DNA from: Polytrichum commune
Taxonomy: Eukaryota > Streptophyta > Polytrichopsida > Polytrichales > Polytrichaceae
Length of the DNA stretch: 64,000 nt
Direction: 5' to 3'
Assembly (NCBI GenBank): GCA_950295325.1
Contig: OX485803.1
Location: 17,112,001-17,176,000 of the forward strand
Positions 50,471 through 61,029 of this stretch are shown in pieces. The number at the start of each line of letters is the position of its first letter. Within the stretch, counting starts at the first letter, position 1. The translations under genes were made by a program, and so were the position numbers. The notes under the pieces are model-generated. The model searched no databases, was not told the origin of the DNA, and saw only the letters and a list, made by a program, of their open reading frames with translations.

Positions 50471-51154
50471 AACAATGGGTATTTAACATTAGACGTATGA
50501 GAAACGGAAGTTAGTATTTTGGTCGAAATTGCGAAGATCTATGAGGAGATACCATAAACTTTATAGCATCATGTATGAAGAAGCCAGTAGAAGCCTTCAT
50601 GATCGTTGTATCTTGATTGGAAGATAGACTCTTTGAGAACACTAGAGTGACATGACATTTCTTCCTCTACGACAATAGAAGAAGGGGAGAATCCAAAATG
50701 GACATAAAAGACATGGGCATGCACGTATACAAAGCCTCTAGTACCCAATGGTTAAACGATGGGACCTTATGACTTATTGGAACAACAATATCCATAGGGA
50801 AAGGTTTAAAAAAGATAACCGAAAACTATGGACAAGCCTCATGAACGCAAAGACATGAGAAGAAACAAATGATAGTAATGGCGAATGGAAAAGTTGTGAA
50901 TTTAAAGAATGAGAAATTAGAGGGGTTGAACCAAATGAAAGGAAATTGTATGATATTAAATATTATACAATATTTGGTATAGAAAAATATATTGTAATAT
51001 CATTAGAAAGTAGAAGTTATGCAGCGTGAAGATATATTAATAAAATATAATGGTTGTATTAAATACAATACACAACCTTTCATTTGCAAGTAGTGGGCCA
51101 AATGAGGGATGTGACATAGTTCATATATTATGGAAGCTATTTATTTATGCAAGA
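50471..51154. other. AT-rich intergenic DNA
   Basis: No gene recognised. The upstream part of the SWIM pseudogene could extend into the first few hundred bases but is not readable. Confidence 0.4.
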
Positions 51155-51434
51155 TTTACAATTGGCACTGACAACTATTACAAGTAACAATATTTCATTT
51201 GACAATATTACAAATGGGAATATTACAATTGGCACCATTATAAATGACAATATTACAAATGACAATATTAAAACGGGTACTATTAGAATTGGAAAATAGA
51301 AATATTATAATTGGTAATATTAAATTGGCACTATCACAACTGGCACTATTACAACTGACAAATTTAAACTGGCATTATTACAACTTGCACTATTACAATT
51401 GGCAATATTAGAATTACACTATTACAACTGGCAT
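51155..51434. repeat. 15-bp minisatellite
   Basis: About eighteen degenerate copies of ATTACAACTGGCACT, with AATATT, AAATGACA and TTGGCA variants, lie head to tail. The period is mostly 15 bases with small indels. It is AT-rich and noncoding. Confidence 0.85.
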
Positions 51435-52420
51435 TAACAATTTATAATGTATGTTGACCTAATATGTGCATGTATACATGCACATAACTTAGGAATATTA
51501 AATAAACTAAGTGTAGTTGTTAACGACTATATTTTTACAACTATTAATCATGCGATGAGGTAGTTAGTGATGAAGACCATCATGTAATATAAAAGTTCAC
51601 AAACGGAAGTGAATCAGTATAGAGAAATGCATGTTGTTGAGAGTGGATGATGTAGTGGAGAGGGGAGATGAATGTGTTTAGATGCAACAGAACGTCATTT
51701 GTCCATTGTTAGCAATGGTCACTTCAGTGGAGGGTAGGAAAAAAAATAGGAAGAGAAGTAGCTTTCGTTTTTCAAGTAAGAAATAATTGTCAAGGGCTAG
51801 AATGAATAAACACGTTCCTCAAATGATAGGAGTGGACCTATCAAGCACAAAATAATTTAAAGTACGAAGATATTATAGCATGTGAAGTAATAAAGGAAGA
51901 TATTTTCGAACATGAAACCACTACATATGAAGTTCAACAACATATTATCTCTGAATGTAATGAGGATGAAAAGGAGGAAGATGATGATAAAGACATCAAC
52001 GGAGAGAAAACGACTCAATATGAAGAAGAATAACAACCATATGAGCCGGAGATGAAGGCATGAAGTACAAACAAAATGATAGGAGAATAACCATGAAATG
52101 AAAATAAATTTGAAGGTACATGATGTACATCGTGTTATGTACACCAAAAATACAATTCCAACAGTATCTAATAAAAAAAACAATGATTATATTTTAATGT
52201 TTTAGAACCAAAAAACAATCGCAAAATCTTAGAGGAAATCTAACCATATTAATTTTAGTAGAATTTGGCGATTTATATAAAATTGAAATTATGTCCAAAA
52301 ATTCCGAAAACAATTGGAGTGAATTGTAAAGAATATAATGCATAAAAATTTTATTTTAGGAAATATGTATGAATTTTAAAAAAATATAAAGATTATATTT
52401 TTTTTCATCCTGTTCAAAAG
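51435..52420. other. AT-rich intergenic DNA
   Basis: No gene is supported. The 108-codon minus frame at 51857-52183 is Phe/Leu/Ile-rich because the plus strand is A-rich, and it has no domain. Confidence 0.45.
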
Positions 52421-53690
52421 GATGCCGTTAATGGCCACCCTTTTTTTTTAATTCCAATTCTTGTCTTCTCGTTCGGGGCGGCCGTTGATGGCCTCCCTTA
52501 CTAAAGGTTCAGTCTTCATTTAACAACATGATTTTTTTTGAAATAATCTCACACAAATGAGTCATTTTCTTTCCTTCCTAGAGAATGGCCGTTAAACAAC
52601 CACTATTTTTTTCCTTTCAATTTGTTTTACAAATATAGTTTTATTCTACATATAAACACCCACTTTTATAAAAATCATTTCCTCCATACGGGTGGCCGTT
52701 AACGGCCATCCTTTTTTCATTTCACTTGTTTTGCATATGTGGTTTTTGTTTTACATATAACACTCACTTAAGGAAAAATTCCTTTCAAAAGGTTGGCCTT
52801 TAATGGCCACTCTTTTTCCATGTCATTTTGTTTTATATATGTGGTTTCTTTCACATATAAACACTCACTCCACAAAAACATTTGACTTCCTAGAGGGTGG
52901 CCGTTAATGGTCACATGGTTTATATTTCACTCTGTTTTACATATGTGGTTTCTTCCACATATAAACATTCACTTCAACAAAAAGAAATTTGTTCCATAAG
53001 GATGGCCTTTAATGGCCACCTGTTTTTTATTTCACTTTATTTTGCATATGTGATTTTTATACATATAAACACTCACTCTTATAAAAAGAAAACATTCCTT
53101 CCATATAGGTGGTCGGTAACGGCCACCCTTTTTTCATTTCATTTTCGTTTGCATATGTGGTCTCTTCCATGTACAAACTCACTTATTCAAAATTTTCTTC
53201 TTCTTAAAGGTGGTTGTTAATGGCTAGCATTTTTTTATTTCACATGTACAAACCCACTTTCATAAGAAAACAATTCCTTCGATAAAAGTGGTCGTTAATT
53301 TTTATTTTGTTTCTTTTGCATATATAGTTTCTTTACCTGTAAACATTGACATTCATCATTTTTGGTATCCTTATTTATATTTCAATTTGCTTCACATATA
53401 TACTATCTTTTATATCTGAACACTCATATTCATCATTTTTTTCTCCTTCTATAAGGGTGACCGTTAGCGGCCATTATTTTTAGGTTTCATTTTGCTTTAT
53501 ATATGTGATTTCTTACATATGTATACACTTATTTTTTCTTCTTATTATTATAATATATTCTTTAATTTTTTTTATAAGGGTGGCTCTTAACAACCACCCT
53601 ATTTTGCATTTCATTTTACTTTGCATATGTGATTTCTTTCATATGTAAACATTTTTGTTAAATTTGGTTTTCTTTTTATATGGGTGGCAC
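52421..53690. repeat. Tandem array of about 105-bp units with two palindromes each
   Basis: About thirteen units have a palindromic core whose best form is GGTGGCCGTTAACGGCCA. Cores start near 52421, 52477, 52583, 52691, 52791, 52896, 53000, 53108, 53209, 53288, 53455, 53578 and 53681. A second module, CATATGTGG, a short T-rich spacer, then CCACATATA, lies in most units about 60 bases after the core and is itself an inverted repeat. The middle units are best preserved and the array decays at both ends. The core contains two divergent AACGG words, the heart of plant MSA/MYB sites, though the flanks only partly match. The array abuts a splice-acceptor-like TGCTTTAG at 53704, so it may sit in an intron of the adjacent pseudogene. 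Confidence 0.88.
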
Positions 53691-53704
53691 TTTTTGTGCT
53701 TTAG

Positions 53705-55097
53705 ATATGAAAGTTCTACCTTATTCTAAAGATTAATTGGAGTTGCAATTACAAGCATGTTTTACGAAAGAAATTGTTAAGACCTCTTTCATTCTTGAAC
53801 GGTTGTGGTATCAACTAAGGACAAAATCAAAATTTAATATTCCACTATATCAAATGGTTTCATTGCCAGTTGTTAGGCCTTTCTTGAAAAATGATGTTAT
53901 GAATTTGGCCACACATTTTGTTGCTTGTGGTTATGTGAAGGAAATATGATTTTTTATGTGGCCTTGGAGAACAATGAGGGCCATACAATAGATGTTTAAG
54001 ATATTATAATTGAATCATGAAGTGATAATTAGGTGTGGACAAATGCTATTTTTGAGAAAATATTGCAAAATAATGGAAACCTCAAAATTTTGTCTGGCAA
54101 AATATTGATGATTTGGGACGGCAACCATCGTTTGCAAGCTTGGTTGTTCATTATTAATCGAGATCACACATATGATTCCACTTGACATTGTGATGTTGAA
54201 AATATTATTATGGACGTCAAGGACTATATTGCAATTATGTTGGCAGCTTTGCATAAAGTCAATTGGTGATTTCTTCATTTTTGTCTTTTTGTATGTTCTT
54301 TCATTTGTTTTTTTTAATGTTTACTTTCTAGAATTTTTTTTAAAAATTTTTGTCATAAAGAACCAAAAATCTCATGTTTCTACAAATGTTGTTCATAAGT
54401 TGTTTCGCATTCAAAGCATTGTTAGGCAATCACTTTCATATTTTGAAAGACTTGTCTTTAAAGAAGACATTTTTACTACTAATGCCAAAAAATCCAAACA
54501 TAGAACTTGGTTTACTTTGGTTGTTGAGGCTCGTAATGGATTTCTATACCTAGTTATTTTCTCTAAAATATCAATTTCCTTTATATATTTTTTCTACTTC
54601 TTGTATATTTCCTTTGTTCTTGTTGTTCATTTGGATTTCTACTATCATATTTTTTATTGCATCTTCATTTTTTATTATGTGTAATTTTTCATATTCTTCT
54701 ATGTTATTTTCCTTGTGTAGCTAGAATTGGGGGATGTTGTTGTTGCTGCTCAAATTTTTTTTTATGAAAAGTACTTGGATCATGCACATTGGATTTTAAG
54801 TGCAGTTGATGAATGAGTTTCCAAAATTGTTGATAGGGTGAAATTAACTTCCCATTCGGAACTGAATAAACAACTTTATATTGCATATCCTAAATCTACT
54901 ATTTTGATCTTAGAGCATGTGAATTCTTATTATGAAACTCACGATGAGAGTCCTGAGATGACTAAAAAAAAAACTTTGGATGTTGGCAACTTCAACTATG
55001 GACACTTCTATGAAAATTAAGTGACTTAAGAGGTAGAACAACTCACCTACTCTTTGTGAGGCTCTCAATTTTTCAAAACCAAAGTTCAATGATATAG
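53705..55097 (+). pseudogene. Multi-exon gene with DGNHR motif, 5' part, disabled
   Basis: The first coding stretch runs from 53705 to about 54265. It reads LELQLQACFTKEIVKTSF, YQMVSLPVVRPFLKNDVM and NLATHFVACGYVKE, then after a frameshift FYVALENNEGHTIDV and GKILMIWDGNHRLQAWLF. A second exon (about 54361-54550) holds KLFRIQSIVRQSL and KSKHRTWFTLVVEARNGF. A third starts at 54721 after a TGTAG acceptor, in phase, with LELGDVVVAAQIFFYEKYLD. The D-G-N-H-R word recalls the ParB/sulfiredoxin fold nucleotide-binding motif, but that link is only a pattern match. At least six stops and two frameshifts disable it. A Mutator-like element interrupts the third exon at 55097. I do not know the function. 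Similar segments may belong to a repeated family in this genome. Confidence 0.6.
55087..55097. repeat. Target-site duplication, left copy
   Basis: CAATGATATAG, identical to 57516-57526, flanks the mobile element between them. It lies in coding sequence of the DGNHR pseudogene. Confidence 0.85.
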
Positions 55098-55672
55098 CGT
55101 TACATTAATCACCCCCCCCTCCATGTACATGGCCCATCACGTGGGCAACGTTTCTTTTCAACCCGTCCCTGAGTCAGCACGAGCTGACCAGCAACCGGTT
55201 TAGCCGGTCATGGTAGTTCGCCATGGCAGGGTAGTTTGTCATCGTTGCAGTTGCTTGGTACTTCTCCGTCGGGCGAGCTAGGTAATGAATTCTGACTTTG
55301 GTCCTGCGATAGCATAGATCTTGTCCTGCGATTAGAGTGTTGTGTTTGTGCATTTCCCGCCATTCTTGTTTTGCATGATGTGTGCCTTGCTTGCACTGTG
55401 TTTGGAGTGGATTTTGGGTTGTGGGTTTTCGAGATGCTTAGGGTTTAGGTTGAATCTTCTTCAGTCAGTGAGTGAAAATGGTCGGGATTTGGAGTTTAAG
55501 CCTTCAACCGAGTGAAGCTACAACCAAATTCATCTTCTTCGGTTAATATCATCTTTCACTTCAAAATTTGAACGGTATGAAAAAGAAAAGTCTGGTGAAA
55601 TGTTTGGGTGTCGTCCCGACATTCTTTGCATACTTACTTGAATTTGCTTGGACATGCTCTAGTGCATCCCAT

Positions 55673-55726
55673 ATGGCTACCGATAAGGCTAACCAAGCCA
55701 AGGATGCCGCCGGGAGTGTCCTTTAG
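55673..55726 (+). pseudogene. Possible LEA-like peptide fragment
   Basis: The peptide ATDKANQAKDAAGSVL resembles the 11-mer repeats of group 3 LEA proteins (A-x-D-K-A-x-Q-A-K-D-A-A). It is only about 17 codons and ends in a stop, so it may be chance. Confidence 0.2.
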
Positions 55727-56271
55727 CAGATAGATTCAGCAATTGTTTCGATTGCACCATAGTTCAGAGTTATGCTTGAATCTTCTTCTGTCAGTGTGAA
55801 AATTCTTGGGTGTCGGAATTGAATTTACCTTCATCTTGGAAAATTCCAAAGTCTGTTGGGAAATCGGTCTTCGTCTTTGAACTCTAAAATCTGAACATTC
55901 CTAATTGCTTTAACTTGTGGGGGATTCAATTCTTTCTTAGGCATCTTGAGATTTGCGTTGTCTGAACATAGAGCTTTACTTCTTTGAATCTTATCTAGGG
56001 CGTACTACTGATATATTTTGTGTGCTCACTTGAAGTTGTGAGGGTTACATTCATTCTTGGCCATTGCTGAGATTTGGGTGGGGTGAATGTTTGGGTATTA
56101 TAAGATTCTGGTACTCTTGACGTCATTGCCTGAATTTGTGAGGGGTTTGTTCTTTCATGGTGATGATACTTGCTAATATATTCGTGTTGTCTGTAACCAT
56201 GGTTTATAAATTCACAAGAAGCACACAGAAGTGATTTTAAAACAATTGGTCTAAAAGGGAGGGTTGCCATC

Positions 56272-56578
56272 ATGCAGGCAAGGGAGAGAGCGTATGAGGA
56301 ACTGTTGCAAAAGGCGAGCGAGTATCAAAAGACAAATAAATTGGAATCTATGTTCCTTCCACCCAGACCACGTTTTGGGAATGTGGTGGTTGAAGCTCAA
56401 GCTATTGAAATCAAATTTTTTGCATTTCAATTTTTTTGCATTTTAGTTAAGTGGACGAACATTATATGTAGGTTGTGTTCTTGTTGTTGATAAGTTGGAT
56501 CAACTTGCAGGTATTGTTGGGGTCATTGGAGGAAATGGGGCAGGGAAAACCACTCTTTTCCATATGATAATGGGCCAG
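56272..56578 (+). pseudogene. EttA-type ABC-F ATPase fragment, two exon pieces
   Basis: The first piece (56272 to about 56418) reads ARERAYEELLQKASEYQKTN, then FLPPRPRFGNVVVEAQAI. This is the inter-domain linker and the start of the second nucleotide-binding domain in EttA-type ABC-F proteins. The second piece (56511-56578) follows a TTGCAG acceptor and reads [17 protein letters not shown] plus HMIMGQ, the Walker A loop of that domain, ending at a GT donor. The roughly 20 residues expected between them are missing or unrecognisable, and everything N- and C-terminal is absent. EttA-type proteins are translation factors that bind the ribosomal E site; in plants such forms would be expected in plastids. 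The fragment is enclosed in the mobile element and was probably captured from a host gene together with its introns. Confidence 0.75.
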
Positions 56579-56776
56579 GTACGGCAATTTCTTCACTTTG
56601 GTTCTTTCATATGCAAAAATGGTGTTCACTTCAACAACCAGGTCATAGAAAGTGGAATGCACATGCTTTAATGTTGTGCACGAGCTGACTGTCACCTGAC
56701 CAACTGGTGCAAGCATGGCAAGCAATGAGAACTACAAGAGGAATGCAATCTGGACAGACATAGGATTAACATCTGA

Positions 56777-57124
56777 CACACAAACGGATTCTGGCAGTAT
56801 AAGAGCAACACCCTCCTCGTCCCTATTTTAGATTATGATCATTGGACTCTTATTGTGCTCTCTAAACGCCAGTTCCTGAAATTCGACTCAGTTTATGATG
56901 GGTCCTGGCATGGAACAGAGAGACTCCATACACTTCTGGGAAGACTCTGGGCATTGCATGTTGGTGTGGAGGAGTTTGAAGAACGGGAGATTGCCGGCAA
57001 TATGCGGTCGTGGAGCCATGCTGCATGTTTGCAACAAATTGGCAAAACTGAGTGCGGTTGGATGACGATGTGGAACCACAACCTACACCACAAATTGCAA
57101 CCAAAGTACATAAACAAGACATGA
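56777..57124 (+). pseudogene. Ulp1-like cysteine protease (C48 type) domain fragment
   Basis: After an in-frame stop at 56774 the frame is open to 57124. It reads NTLLVPILDYDHWTLIVLS, then FLKFDSVYDGSWHGTERL and CLQQIGKTECGWMTMWN. The pattern fits the Ulp1/SENP catalytic core: His in DHW, Asp in FDS, the oxyanion Gln in QQ and the nucleophile Cys in ECGW. This family removes SUMO from proteins, and Ulp1-like domains occur in plant Mutator-like (Kaonashi-type) and CACTA elements. Here only the catalytic half is present and no start codon is convincing. The domain could be the element's own gene or captured cargo. All four catalytic residues remain, so decay is limited. Confidence 0.7.
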
Positions 57125-57296
57125 AAAACAAACAAACCCTAATTCAAGAAACACAACAACACATAACTAGTCACTTCCAAGGTAAGCCCCCAACCAGCGC
57201 CCCCAAACCCTAAATTGTTGAGCCTCCGACCCTGAACCCTAAGTCAACACTTTTCAGATCCACAATTTCCGACAGGACAAGATCAGTCTTGCAGCA

Positions 57297-57400
57297 CAAC
57301 AAAAATTTCGTCGACGGATGGCACTGAATTGTCGTCAACGGAGGCTTGGGAACGTTGTCGACGGAGGGCGGGGAACGTTGTCGACGGGAGCAAGGGAAGC
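57297..57400. repeat. Subterminal GTCGACGG tandem repeat of the mobile element
   Basis: Four diverged units of about 24 bases share GTCGACGG or GTCAACGG, and the last three also share a GGGAACG-like word. They are GC-rich and lie 115-220 bases from the right end of the element. Confidence 0.7.
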
Positions 57401-57515
57401 GGGCAGTTGGAAAAGACCAAGCTGCCCGACGTCGCCAAAATTCCTCGATTTCGGGCAGATTTTGCCGGGCAGCGGCCTGACGTCATACGGTGGAAAGGGG
57501 GTGATTAATGTGAGC

Positions 57516-57526
57516 CAATGATATAG
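57516..57526. repeat. Target-site duplication, right copy
   Basis: CAATGATATAG, identical to 55087-55097. Confidence 0.85.
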
Positions 57527-58118
57527 AGTTTCCTAAGTGGCTTTATAAAGCTACTTGATGAGCTCATTTTATTATTTTTATTTTTATTTGTTTTGGTTCA
57601 TTCATTTCTTTTTTCAATCATTAAAACATATTGACTTTTATTTTGTATATAGCAATTGCTTATTGAAACCGATAAGCTCTTTGATGCTATTGTGGATAAT
57701 CTGGATATGTCCATCAGTTATCTTCCAGATGGTATGGACCTTTTGCCCATTATTATTTTTATTATGTGGAGACAATGCGCATATCGTTATAGGATACTGC
57801 ATTTTTTGTTAATTTGTTGTTGATAAGGGAGTTCACAAAACCAAAACATTGACAAACAACTCAACTTCAAACCAGTCATGCAAAGGGCATTTAACAGGTA
57901 CTTCAAATATCATATTCTGTACTTAAGCCATCTCCAAATCTCCTAGTTTTTTTGATATAGAAAATGAATAGTGTATGTTCACAGAAGAGATCATGAAATC
58001 TTGGGATCTTATGCATTTTGAAAAATGTGGATTGTATTTGGATTGTGTTCTTGAAACACCTCCCACTTTTGATAATGCCCTTCGAGATTCAATTCAACCC
58101 GCCCTCAAGGATGCGAAG
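57527..58118 (+). pseudogene. Downstream exons of the DGNHR-motif gene
   Basis: Directly after the duplication the sequence continues the coding frame of the interrupted exon: CEALNFSKPKFND before the insertion and IEFPKWLYKAT after it. Three further exon-like segments follow. The first, 57653-57731, has an ATAG acceptor and reads LLIETDKLFDAIVDNLDM. The second, 57828-57897, is phase-compatible with the first and reads IDKQLNFKPVMQRAFNR. The third, 57985-58118, has a CACAG acceptor and reads IMKSWDLMHFEKCGLYLDC and DNALRDSIQPALKDAK, ending at a GT donor. The join between the second and third is out of phase, so an exon may be missing. I recognise no domain in this part. Assignment to the same gene rests on strand, order and frame continuity across the insertion. 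Confidence 0.5.
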
Positions 58119-58725
58119 GTATTTCAAAGGCATTCAAATTCATCACTTAATCATTCTAAGTCATTATTCATATTTAAGTACTTACAATGCTTGCAGACTT
58201 TGCCTTTAACCCAATTTATATAAGCTATTATGTTTACAACCCGCTTTATGTCTACAACCTACTTTTGTTGTTCTTTGTGTTTTGGACTTTGTAAATGTCA
58301 CCCTTACGATGGTGTTATGATGTATTCAAATTTTACATTGATGTACATTGTAATGAGACATCCTAACATGCTACACTTATTTTCAACATAAATTTGTTTA
58401 CACATTATATCCAATAACATTATTATTATCTCAACATTTAAACGTAAATTAGTTCATTTTTTGGTACAAAATTGGCATAGCAACATTTTCTTTTGATGTT
58501 CATTTGGACCCTTACATATAATTCCATGGTCATAGGCCCCCAACGGATTTGCAAATCATGACCGGGAAAAATTAGAAGGCTTACATGCTCACAAGCTCAT
58601 GCTCGCATGCTTGCATACTAGCATCCCCACATCGTGCCCATGACATTGGAGAATCTTAGCATTGCACAACATGGGGATACACTCCAATACGGAACCATTC
58701 CGAGAGGAGGCTATAGATCTCAAGC
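58119..58725. other. Possible intron or intergenic DNA
   Basis: It follows a donor-like GT at 58119. No further exon of the upstream gene could be identified. Confidence 0.35.
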
Positions 58726-59110
58726 ATGCACATTCATGCCCAAAGACTTCATGTATTTACACCAATTGTTTATACAAATTTTAATGTCATTAGTAGTCAA
58801 CTTACCTTAAGAGTCGAGGTTGTTTTATCAAGCATAACACTAGAATTGGTCGGAATATGTGGAAAAATTTGGAAGGACCACGGATGCAATTGTGCACCGT
58901 GCCACAAACCTAACATTGATGAGGAAATTAAACCTATCTCGAGTTTCATCAATGTTTGCTTGAAGTGTTTGCTATGTGGCTGAGCCCAAGGTGTCACTAT
59001 CATGATTTTGTGTCACACTTGTTCTATAGGATGACACATGTGATGCCTTACCCCTTGACGAGATCTGTATTAGAGTGTGATTTGTCCAAAGTGTTCTGCC
59101 AACAAGGGCA
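58726..59110 (+). pseudogene. PHD zinc-finger relic, probably retroelement-derived
   Basis: The 85-codon frame 58726-58983 contains KDHGCNCAPCHKPNIDEE and then CLKCLLCG before a stop. After a one-frame shift, ILCHTCSIG (from 59006), an interrupted H-M-x-C-L-T-P and ICPKCS (to about 59100) complete the Cys4-His-Cys3 spacing of a PHD finger. PHD fingers read histone H3 tails. Several stops show the relic is dead. A Cys-rich segment followed by a PHD finger is found in polyproteins of some plant LTR retrotransposons, which I consider the likeliest source. No reverse transcriptase is visible nearby. Confidence 0.6.
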
Positions 59111-61029
59111 TTCATAATGTACACTAGCCTAAACAAGGCTTCAGTGTTCATGCAGGGGCCGAATAAGCGGGGTTGGATATATGTAGTTTAGATTTCAAAT
59201 AAACCTAAACCCAAGGAAACTCTCATAGAAGGCTTTAAAAATGATTATTTTATCATCTAGGTGTTTTAAATAACTTTAGTTAGGACATACACAAATTATT
59301 TAGGATTTAGACTCATAATTCATATAATTATTCCGGGGGAAAAGGTTCAAAGTCCCTCAACAACAACATATGTATTCATGGCAATCACTCAAGCTCACAT
59401 TATTCACCCATGTAATAGTATCGCAATGAATTCATTGAAGTTGGACCTTACCTAGTGCACAAGCATAGGCATGTCCGTTGTCAATAATCCTGCATGAAGT
59501 AATTTAGGTAGTTGGCACTTTGGTACGATCAATAAGTTAGTCTTGTGTTCATTAGCCTTTTTAGTGTAACTTGAATTGTCAGTGCAATCGCATGTCCAAG
59601 GGTTCTACATTTCCTAATTAATTCTTAATTTGATTTTGTTTTCAAATAATATTTTTTTCACCTCAACTCTAGTTTAAATTATTGGGTGTCCACCGCATAG
59701 AACAAGAGGCCATACCATAATACTTTGGGTTTCGTTATTCACCAATATTTAGGCAATGGTCTCGGTTGTCAGCATTGCCATTATATTTGAGATACATCTT
59801 TTTTCAATGTTAAACTCTAATTACACCTCAAGAAATTACTCTTGTTGGTACAAGTCCAAATGATCAATGGCCACATTTACAAACCAACAATGGTAATTTT
59901 GAACTTGCTTTTGAATTGCTCAAAAAATATGATGCATCCAAATCCACTCAAATTGGGCAACCATAGCTTCTAAGAGAGACACTATTGTCTATACTCAGTC
60001 ATTGAAACAAATTTCTCAAAGGTAGAAAAAATAATCCTTTTCTAAGGTAAGTTAATTTCAATGCCAAGATCCCAATCCAATTTGTCAACAAGGTTTCTCA
60101 ACTCCATGACTAATGCCGATTGCGTGGATTGATTAAGAGTTCTAAATGAACAACTTGATAATAGCCAACCTAGGATTGAGGAGTGTCCACTCCTATTTCT
60201 TTCTAGAAATTAATGAACCATAATATATTCTGACACACACAACTGTGATTGAAAGACTTGAGAATCTCCTTATCAAATTTCATGCAATAAGACCATTGCT
60301 TAAGTTGGGATTTCAGCAAGCCACAACACTTTCAACTATCAACACTCAAGGCCAAGATATCACACCGTAACGGGTTAAAGACTCCAATCACAATCAAACT
60401 TAACCATGGAGGTTGAGATAAAAAATGTGCAATTCAATACAATCAACTTGGACGCAATCTAATCATTAATCAATATCATATGAGAGACTAATTGCAATGA
60501 ATCCTACATAGACTATTCAAGATAAGACATGTATTGAATATTCAATTTAAGATAAAATTTTGCAAAGTTCTTATACTATCAAAAGTGGATCCTTCATTGC
60601 TTAACAAATTAAACCATAACTATACTAGAAATCCAAATTGAACTATGATATTGCCAATCCAAGAGAAACATCCAAAATGTCCTTGAATTACTCAAACCTT
60701 TAAAACATACGTCCTTAAGGAAATAAAAACCAAGACACCAAGGAAGTCCTAAACTTAGGAAGTAGTTAAAGGAAACTACTTAACCACCCAATGTCAATGG
60801 AAAATAAATATTAAAAAAGGTTAGACTCTAATCTTATAAAAGTATTTCATTCATGCTAAACATAGGCGACATATACATACCAAGGACATATTTAGTAAAT
60901 CCAAAATATAAACAATTAGAACAATTCTAAAATTCCAAAGAATATATTGAGGGGATTAAGAAACCCTATTAGACTTCATTTGGCCCCGTACATCATACAT
61001 GAGTGTCACCTTGCTCCGAGCTCTCCTCA
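59111..61029. other. AT-rich intergenic DNA
   Basis: No gene, domain or structured repeat recognised. All frames are closed at short intervals. Confidence 0.5.

Larger units (their letters stand above)
55098..57515 (+). mobile_element. 2.4-kb Mutator-like element carrying gene fragments
   Basis: The left end CGTTACATTAATCACCCCC (55098-55116) is matched inverted at 57497-57515 (GGGGGTGATTAATGTGAGC). Fifteen bases are identical and both arms are offset by the same four variable terminal bases. An 11-bp perfect direct repeat stands directly outside both ends. A 9-11-bp duplication and the carriage of gene pieces fit a Mutator-like (Pack-MULE type) element; hAT would give 8 bp. No MURA transposase is visible. 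Cargo on the plus strand: EttA-type ABC-F exons (56272-56578), a Ulp1-like protease (56777-57124) and a doubtful LEA-like peptide (55673-55726). A GTCGACGG subterminal repeat lies near the right end. The interior is GC-richer than its host, implying separate origin. Confidence 0.8.

Noticed and set aside
51857-52183. 108-codon Phe/Leu-rich minus frame
   Set aside because: Low-complexity translation of an A-rich strand; no start context or homology.
52897-53220. 107-codon open frame inside the palindromic array
   Set aside because: It is an internally repeated translation of the 105-bp tandem units, produced by unit lengths close to a multiple of three.
52421-53690. CRISPR-like appearance of evenly spaced palindromic repeats
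   Set aside because: The linkers between cores are homologous to each other rather than unique spacers, and the genome is a plant nuclear one. It is a satellite-type array.
56862-57131. Three overlapping minus-strand frames
   Set aside because: They are antisense to the Ulp1-like domain and have no domain of their own.
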